From Candidatus Saccharibacteria bacterium oral taxon 488 (GTDB lineage Bacteria; Patescibacteriota; Saccharimonadia; Saccharimonadales; Saccharimonadaceae), in assembly GCA_013099195.1 (NCBI GenBank), contig CP039999.1, forward strand, positions 186,001 through 250,000: a stretch of DNA of 64,000 nucleotides, read 5' to 3'. The translations under genes and the position numbers were made by a program. The notes under the pieces were generated by a model. The model was not told the origin of the DNA, made no database searches, and saw only the letters and a list, made by a program, of their open reading frames with translations. Shown piece after piece: positions 59,178-64,000 of the stretch (positions within the stretch are counted from its first letter, which is position 1; the number at the start of each line of letters is the position of its first letter).

Positions 59178-59843
59178 ATGCATATTATTCTTGGTGGGAC
59201 GAGCGGGCTTGGCCTGGAAATGGCCAGACAGCTCAGGGAAAGCGGCAAACGCGTGTTGGTGCTGGGAAAGACGCATAACGCTCAGGAACACGGTGAAGGA
59301 TTTTCGCTAGACGTATATTATCCCGAGCAGGTAGAGGCAGCGCCGGCGCGGATCGAGCAGATGTCGGGTGATGACGATATTGAACAATTTGTGTGGGCGG
59401 CGGGCTACGGCTGGCGCGGTAATTTCGAAGATCAGCCTGATGTGCGCTCGATGGCGGAGGTTAATTTCGCTGGTCCGTTGCCGTTGGTACAGTGGGCCTG
59501 GCATAGGATGGCGCAGCAGCGGATACGATCTACGCTGACGGTGATTGGCTCAACCAGCAGCATCAAAGCTCGCGGGGACGAAGCGGTATATGTGGCGACC
59601 AAGCACGCTCAGGCGGGCCTGGCGCGCAGCTTGGCGTTGCAGGCAGACGAGCAGCATTTACCGATTCGCGTGGCGCTATTCTTGCCCGGAGCGATGAAAA
59701 CACCGTTTTGGCGGGGGCATCAGCCGGACGATTATACTTTCTTCAACGACCCAGCCAAGGTGGCTGAGCATATATTGACCGCCGTTAACACGCAGTACCA
59801 GACATTCCTCGAATGGCCACTACCAAAGGGTACGTTGGTCTAG
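59178..59843 (+). CDS. Short-chain dehydrogenase/reductase
   Basis: About 221 residues. The dinucleotide loop is LGGTSGLGLEMA (about 5-16). The Ser of the active site is in GSTSSIKARGDEAVYVATKHA, with Tyr and Lys as Y-x3-K. The end is shortened. Start ATG 59178 is set by TATAAT (59166-59171) 6 nt before it. A longer upstream reading crosses the promoter. Substrate unknown. Confidence 0.87.
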   Translation: MHIILGGTSGLGLEMARQLRESGKRVLVLGKTHNAQEHGEGFSLDVYYPEQVEAAPARIEQMSGDDDIEQFVWAAGYGWRGNFEDQPDVRSMAEVNFAGPLPLVQWAWHRMAQQRIRSTLTVIGSTSSIKARGDEAVYVATKHAQAGLARSLALQADEQHLPIRVALFLPGAMKTPFWRGHQPDDYTFFNDPAKVAEHILTAVNTQYQTFLEWPLPKGTLV

Positions 59844-59857
59844 CCTCGCTGAAGTGC

Positions 59858-59863
59858 TATAAT
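59858..59863 (+). promoter_or_regulatory. -10 box of yvcK, leaderless start
   Basis: TGC-TATAAT, 6 nt before ATG 59870. Confidence 0.55.
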
Positions 59864-59869
59864 GCGGGC

Positions 59870-60883
59870 ATGACATACGAATTGAGTAGAGAATATTTTG
59901 GAGTAAAAATTGTAGTAATTGGCGGCGGAACTGGTAGTTTCACGCTGCTGTCGGGTTTGAAAAAATATACCCACAGCATCACGGCGCTGGTCAATATGGT
60001 TGATGACGGTGGCTCGACAGGCATGCTGCGCGATGAGCTGGGTGTATTGCCGGCGGGTGATGTGCGGCAATGTCTAGTGGCGCTGAGCAGTTCGCCAAAG
60101 GTGCGCGATCTGTTCAATTACCGGTTTGACGAGGGTAGCATGAAGGGGCATGCATTTGGTAATTTATTCATGGCAGCGCTGGAAAAGATGACGGGGAGTT
60201 TTTCGCAGGCGGTCGAGACGGCCAGCGAGGTGCTCGGCGTCAATGGGCGGGTATTTCCGATCACACTGGACGATACCAAGCTATCGTTAAAGCTGCGTGA
60301 CGGTACAGTCGTTGCGGGTGAACATGCCATCGAGGTGACGAATATTCCGGGTGATGAGCGGCCGTGGCTGGAACTTAGTCCACCGGCAACGATTAATCCG
60401 CATGCTCGGCAAGCGATTCTGGATGCTGATCTCGTGGTGGTAGCGCCGGGGTTGTTGTACGGTAGTCTGGCGCCAGCGCTACTGGTGCGCGGTGTGACGC
60501 GGGCTTTGGCTGAGACCAAGGCTAAGAAAGTGTATGTCTGTAATCTCGTGACCAAGCCGACGCAGACCGACGGCTTTACGGTGGCAGACTTTGTCGATGA
60601 AATTGAGCGGTTTGCTGGGGTGAGCATGGATTATGTGCTGTATAACAATTATCGTCCACCACAGGAGCTGCTTGATAAGTACGCGCACAATGGTGAGTAT
60701 TTGGTGGAATGGGATGAGGAAGAGCTCAAGAAAAAGCATTACTATGCCTCGGGCAAACACCTGATCGCTCATGGCATTCGCCAGCATAATAAAAAGGCCG
60801 ATCCGCTGGCGGCGCTGCGTAGTTTGATCCGTCACGACAGCGATAAAATCGCGCGAGAACTAATGAGGATTTACTTTTCATGA
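59870..60883 (+). CDS. YvcK/CofD family (gluconeogenesis factor) protein
   Basis: About 337 residues. GGGTGSF (about 18-24) and NMVDDGGSTGMLRDELGVLPAGDVRQCL (in pieces, about 45-72) are the family signatures. GNLF and NLVTKPTQTDGF come later. YvcK binds UDP-GlcNAc and adjusts cell-wall synthesis and cell shape in Firmicutes and actinobacteria. The usual neighbours rapZ and whiA are absent from this window. A HAD gene follows with a 4-bp overlap. Confidence 0.9.
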   Translation: MTYELSREYFGVKIVVIGGGTGSFTLLSGLKKYTHSITALVNMVDDGGSTGMLRDELGVLPAGDVRQCLVALSSSPKVRDLFNYRFDEGSMKGHAFGNLFMAALEKMTGSFSQAVETASEVLGVNGRVFPITLDDTKLSLKLRDGTVVAGEHAIEVTNIPGDERPWLELSPPATINPHARQAILDADLVVVAPGLLYGSLAPALLVRGVTRALAETKAKKVYVCNLVTKPTQTDGFTVADFVDEIERFAGVSMDYVLYNNYRPPQELLDKYAHNGEYLVEWDEEELKKKHYYASGKHLIAHGIRQHNKKADPLAALRSLIRHDSDKIARELMRIYFS

Positions 60884-61494
60884 GCCTGCGGGTGTTTCTT
60901 GATCTTGATCGCACCTTGTTTCGGACAAGTGAGCTGGACGAGGCAGAGTGGGGGCTGCTTGGGCGGCAGTTTGGCATTGATAGCGAGGCAGAGCTGGCGC
61001 GACGGACGGACTTTTATGTGCGTGACGGGAAAGCCTATTATTATGATTTTGCGGCGCATGTGCGGGCGGCGGGACTGGATGAAAAGGAGGCGTTCTCGTT
61101 CCTGCTTCAGTCGACGTTGGCTGATGGGCGAATGGAGTACGACGGAGTGGCTGAGTTGGTGACGTGGGCCAAGCACCGCGGAACCGTGCATGTCTTGACC
61201 TATGGGCCAGCGAATTACCAGCGGTTCAAGGCGGCGCTATGTCCGTCGCTTAAGGAGGCAGAGATTATTACCACACTACAGTCGAAAGGTGAGTATTTCC
61301 GCAAGCAGTGTCCGACTGGCGAGGTGTGGATGGTTGATGACAAGCCAATCGGCAGTGAGCTGCCTGATACTGTGTGTTTTATTCAAACGGCAGAATATAA
61401 CGGCATTGTGGCGCCAGAACATCCAGCGTGGCCAGTAGCGACAGCATTGAGCCAGATTCCTGGTATAATTGGTAATGATGAACTTTCCAATTGA
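60880..61494 (+). CDS. HAD-like hydrolase
   Basis: 204 residues. The nucleophile motif is FLDLDRTLF (Asp8 and Asp10). Motif II lies near VHVLTYGP, with a Thr, and motif III/IV in VWMVDDKPIGSEL (about 148-160). A small helical cap separates them. Probably a phosphatase of unknown substrate. It overlaps yvcK by 4 bp and ends 20 bp inside the next gene. Confidence 0.8.
   Translation: MSLRVFLDLDRTLFRTSELDEAEWGLLGRQFGIDSEAELARRTDFYVRDGKAYYYDFAAHVRAAGLDEKEAFSFLLQSTLADGRMEYDGVAELVTWAKHRGTVHVLTYGPANYQRFKAALCPSLKEAEIITTLQSKGEYFRKQCPTGEVWMVDDKPIGSELPDTVCFIQTAEYNGIVAPEHPAWPVATALSQIPGIIGNDELSN
61464..61469 (+). promoter_or_regulatory. -10 box of the decarboxylase gene
   Basis: TGG-TATAAT, inside the end of the HAD gene, with ATGs 5 and 8 nt downstream. 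Confidence 0.45.
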
Positions 61495-62635
61495 TCGACT
61501 GCCCGAAGTGCTTGATACGCCGAGTTTTGTGTACTCGCGGCGGATGCTAATGGAGCGGGCCCAGCAGGCGCTGGCGTGCCGAGTGCCGTTTGGCTTGACG
61601 GTGCGTTACGCGGCCAAGGCAAATTCACATCCTGAGATTATACGGCTGTTCGACGAATTGGGGTTGCAATTTGATGCCAGCTCAAGCTACGAGGCGGCGC
61701 TATTACTCAAGCAGGGAGTGAGCGGCCCAACGATCAGCCTCTCTAGCCAGCAGCCGGCGCACAACCTCGATGAACTGCTCCGGGCTGGCGTGCGCTACGT
61801 GGCGACGTCACTTCATCAATTGGAGCTGGTTGCGGCGAGCCCATATCGTCCACGTACGGTCGGCCTGCGGCTCAATCCTGGTATGGGTTCGGGGCATAAT
61901 AATCGGACGATGACCGGCGGGGTTAATTCCAGCTTTGGGCTGTGGCATGCGTATACTGAGCAGGCGCTGGAGCTGGCGAGGCGTCACAACATAACGATTG
62001 ATCGGCTGCATATTCACATTGGCTCGGGTGCTGATCCGCGGTTGTGGGGCGAGGCGATGGATGCGGCATTGGCGCTGGTTGGGCGACTGCCGGAGGTGAC
62101 CAGTTTAGACATTGGCGGTGGCTTTAAGGTGCATCGGTTTGGCGATGAACAAGAGGCGGATCTGGCGGCAATTTGTGAGGTGTTTTCTCAGAAATTGGCT
62201 CGTTTTGCCGAGGAAACCGGGCGGCGACTACATCTAGAGATTGAACCGGGAACCTGGCTGGTAGCGCGTGCTGGTGTGTTGATGGCAGAAGTGGTGGATA
62301 TCGTTGATACTGGTGCAGATGGTCACACATTTTTGCGCCTTAATACTGGTATGAACGATATTACGCGGCCAGGGATGTATGGCGCACAGCACGAGATGAT
62401 GGTACTCGCGGGTCGCGAGGAGCAGCGAGAGTACATCGTGGTGGGGCACTGCTGCGAGACGGGCGATATCTTGACACCAGCGCCCAGCAACCCAGAAAAT
62501 CTCGCATCGCGGCAGCTGGCCCGGGCAGAGACTGGCGATAAGCTAGTGATCTTTGATGCGGGGGCGTATTGCCAGAGTATGTCACTGAAACAGTACAATG
62601 CGTATCCTGACGCCGGCACCTATTTTATTGACTAA
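61475..62635 (+). CDS. PLP-dependent decarboxylase, fold III (LysA/SpeC2-like)
   Basis: About 386 residues. The PLP Lys is in RYAAKANSH (Lys48). The Gly-rich phosphate loop is DIGGGFKV. The catalytic Cys is in GHCCETGDI (about 322-330), and DAGAYCQSM follows. The family includes diaminopimelate, ornithine, arginine and carboxynorspermidine decarboxylases. I cannot decide the substrate from the residues visible. The start is ATG 61475 or 61478. Confidence 0.85.
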   Translation: MMNFPIDRLPEVLDTPSFVYSRRMLMERAQQALACRVPFGLTVRYAAKANSHPEIIRLFDELGLQFDASSSYEAALLLKQGVSGPTISLSSQQPAHNLDELLRAGVRYVATSLHQLELVAASPYRPRTVGLRLNPGMGSGHNNRTMTGGVNSSFGLWHAYTEQALELARRHNITIDRLHIHIGSGADPRLWGEAMDAALALVGRLPEVTSLDIGGGFKVHRFGDEQEADLAAICEVFSQKLARFAEETGRRLHLEIEPGTWLVARAGVLMAEVVDIVDTGADGHTFLRLNTGMNDITRPGMYGAQHEMMVLAGREEQREYIVVGHCCETGDILTPAPSNPENLASRQLARAETGDKLVIFDAGAYCQSMSLKQYNAYPDAGTYFID

Positions 62636-62650
62636 ATATACATCATCTGT

Positions 62651-62678
62651 TATAATAGCCCAGTTTGATAACAAACTG
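62651..62678 (+). promoter_or_regulatory. Promoter and 5' hairpin of the RelA/SpoT-like gene
   Basis: TGT-TATAAT (-10 at 62651-62656) is followed by a perfect 7-bp inverted repeat (62661-62667 with 62672-62678, loop ATAA) at the expected transcript start. It could be an operator or an mRNA 5' hairpin. No ribosome site is visible before ATG 62683. Confidence 0.5.
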
Positions 62679-62682
62679 AATT

Positions 62683-64000
62683 ATGAGTGAATTATGTTCT
62701 TCGTGCAGTGAGCAGCTAGAGCTGGGCACGCTACAAAAGAAATTTGAGATCAATCTTGAACGTCCATCTCTTGAGTCTCCTTTTCAGTTGACACTCAAGG
62801 AGTATTTTCAAGGTGAAGGTGTGAATGAGCGAAAGGATCTGATGGCGCATGCTGAGCGAACGATGAAACTGGTGGAGGAGTTTGCCGGTTTGAAACTACC
62901 GCCCGAGGCGATTCATGCCGTGCTGCTGCATGATGTGGTCGACCGCTTTCATAACAGAGATAGCCAGAAGTGTACACCGGAGCGTCGACAGGCTGCTGGC
63001 TTGGCTCTGGCCGATGTATTTACGAATCCTGGAACTGGGATGACGCACGAGCAGGGTTCATATGTAGCGTCGCTCCTAGCGGACTTTATTCTAGTAGAAG
63101 AGGTTTCTGGCCGACACCGACTACAGGTGGCTAATACTATTCCTGAAAATATCAGAGAGATTATCACGGATCGTTACGAAGGTTCGGTACCGGCTGAAGC
63201 GTGGCGGCAGATCGAGCCATTTGTTGATGTGGAGCAGATGGCTGAGTTTTTGGATAAGACCAATATTGAGGCGGTGATTATCAAGGCCTGTGAGCTACTC
63301 GACAATATGCGCCATCCGTCATCGTCGCGTGAATCTGCCAAACTGCAGGATGTCTTGGAGGCGGAGTCGTTCTATGCACCGCTGTGTGAAGTGATGGGAT
63401 TTGATGGGCTGGCGGCAAGTTTGCGTTCACAGGCACATATCATCCGGCTGAAGGGGCAGGGCGAGCATGATCTCGTCAAGGAGATCCGCGAGCAGTATGA
63501 GACAATTCGCCAGGTTGGTGTCCGCAATTTAGTTAATACAATTTTTGGTACTGAGCAAGTTGAGACCGAAGCAGTGGTCGGTTTGCGCAGCGAAGCATCG
63601 TGTCATAATCGGCCGATTCATATTGGGGATTTTGTGGCACAAAATGGTAAGGAAGTAGAGGGAAAATATCGCCTGAAAACTGTGGGGTCGTGGGCGGCCA
63701 AGGTGCATGAAGCTCGTCAGAATGGCAAACCGGAGTATACGCCGATGGATGTGCTCGGTTTGACCGTTATATCAAAGAATGTGAAAGCTCAGGCACATGA
63801 TTTCGTGGAGTTTTTGCAGCGGCGAATTGATATGAACCCAGCGTTTCAGCTGAAAAAGGCCGCCAGTAAATCCAGTGCCATTTGTGTCCATGGTACGGTG
63901 GATTATGTTACTACCGTTCGCCGGGAGATGGAGCAACGCGGGTTTGATACAGAGCGCTGCGAGTTTGTGGTCCAGGATGCTGAAAGTGTGCAGCAGCGCG
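62683..64000 (+). CDS. Divergent RelA/SpoT-like protein, N-terminal part (3' end outside window)
   Basis: 439 codons are open to the window edge. An N-terminal HD domain shows LLHDVVD (His83, Asp84) and IIKACELLDNMRHP, which matches the K-AD-LHNMR motif of SpoT. SFYAPLCEVMGFDGLAASL recalls the YAPLA-RLG region. A weak synthetase-like part begins near YRLKTVGSWAAKVHEA and MDVLGLTVIS. Typical RelA/SpoT residues are only partly kept, so ppGpp hydrolysis is plausible while synthesis is doubtful. Confidence 0.7.
   Translation, partial: MSELCSSCSEQLELGTLQKKFEINLERPSLESPFQLTLKEYFQGEGVNERKDLMAHAERTMKLVEEFAGLKLPPEAIHAVLLHDVVDRFHNRDSQKCTPERRQAAGLALADVFTNPGTGMTHEQGSYVASLLADFILVEEVSGRHRLQVANTIPENIREIITDRYEGSVPAEAWRQIEPFVDVEQMAEFLDKTNIEAVIIKACELLDNMRHPSSSRESAKLQDVLEAESFYAPLCEVMGFDGLAASLRSQAHIIRLKGQGEHDLVKEIREQYETIRQVGVRNLVNTIFGTEQVETEAVVGLRSEASCHNRPIHIGDFVAQNGKEVEGKYRLKTVGSWAAKVHEARQNGKPEYTPMDVLGLTVISKNVKAQAHDFVEFLQRRIDMNPAFQLKKAASKSSAICVHGTVDYVTTVRREMEQRGFDTERCEFVVQDAESVQQR

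Overview
This window looks like the genome of a Candidatus Saccharibacteria (TM7) member, probably host-associated. The evidence is indirect. Housekeeping genes are tightly packed and many overlap. The standard code is used: TGA stops are common, and both release factors prfA and prfB are present, which argues against the UGA-recoding Gracilibacteria/Absconditabacteria. Prolyl-tRNA synthetase is a short form, and conserved genes are mixed with orphan genes that I cannot place in any family. A large fraction of genes start 6-8 nt after a TGn-TATAAT type -10 box and so appear to be leaderless. Base composition is roughly balanced by eye, except for an AT-rich island at about 55.6-57.3 kb. No rRNA, tRNA or CRISPR array was seen.

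Layout. 0-8.6 kb: end of an HtrA/Deg protease, then prmC, prfA and rpmE on the minus strand, alternating with plus-strand orphan genes driven by near-consensus TTGACA promoters; then rpsB-tsf, a long helical protein and a DUF5663-like protein. 8.6-16 kb: recF and an orphan (minus), then frr - nucleotidyltransferase-like - uppS - site-2 protease - CPBP protease - proS, and greA. 16-26.4 kb: envelope region with a DUF2207 protein, a CNNM/CBS protein, an ABC transporter + PadR + PspC operon with an operator-like repeat, uppP, and a second paralogous ABC pair. 26.5-28.4 kb: a collagen-like surface protein and a C1q/TNF-like domain, in the same frame but separated by one TAG codon. 28.4-46 kb: serS, hpf, secA, an M16 peptidase, murD, hpt, prfB, ftsE-ftsX and a CHAP-domain murein hydrolase, an S41 protease, a receiver protein and rpmA. 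46-55.5 kb: a Trm11-like methyltransferase, a flippase-like protein, xseA-xseB, a methyltransferase, a sensor-less histidine kinase with a receiver-only partner, recO, an orphan and glyS. 55.5-58.5 kb: an accessory island with a Firmicutes-like SAP-domain gene, a chimeric TnpW/NUDIX fragment, a broken NYN-domain gene, another gene remnant, an intact NUDIX gene and an AbrB-Doc toxin-antitoxin pair. 58.5-64 kb: a CYTH protein, an SDR, YvcK, a HAD phosphatase, a PLP decarboxylase and the start of a divergent RelA/SpoT-like gene.

How the genes work together. Translation (S2, EF-Ts, RF1, RF2, RRF, L27, L31, ProRS, SerRS, GlyRS, HPF) and cell-wall/envelope maintenance (UppS, UppP, MurD, FtsEX with its likely hydrolase, SecA, proteases) dominate. 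RecF, RecO and XseAB give recombination and repair capacity. The accessory features of most interest are the BclA-like collagen/C1q gene with its in-frame amber codon, the scarred island carrying Firmicutes-type transferred DNA, the recurrent leaderless promoter design with several possible leader mini-ORFs, and two nearly identical promoter boxes in front of orphan genes.
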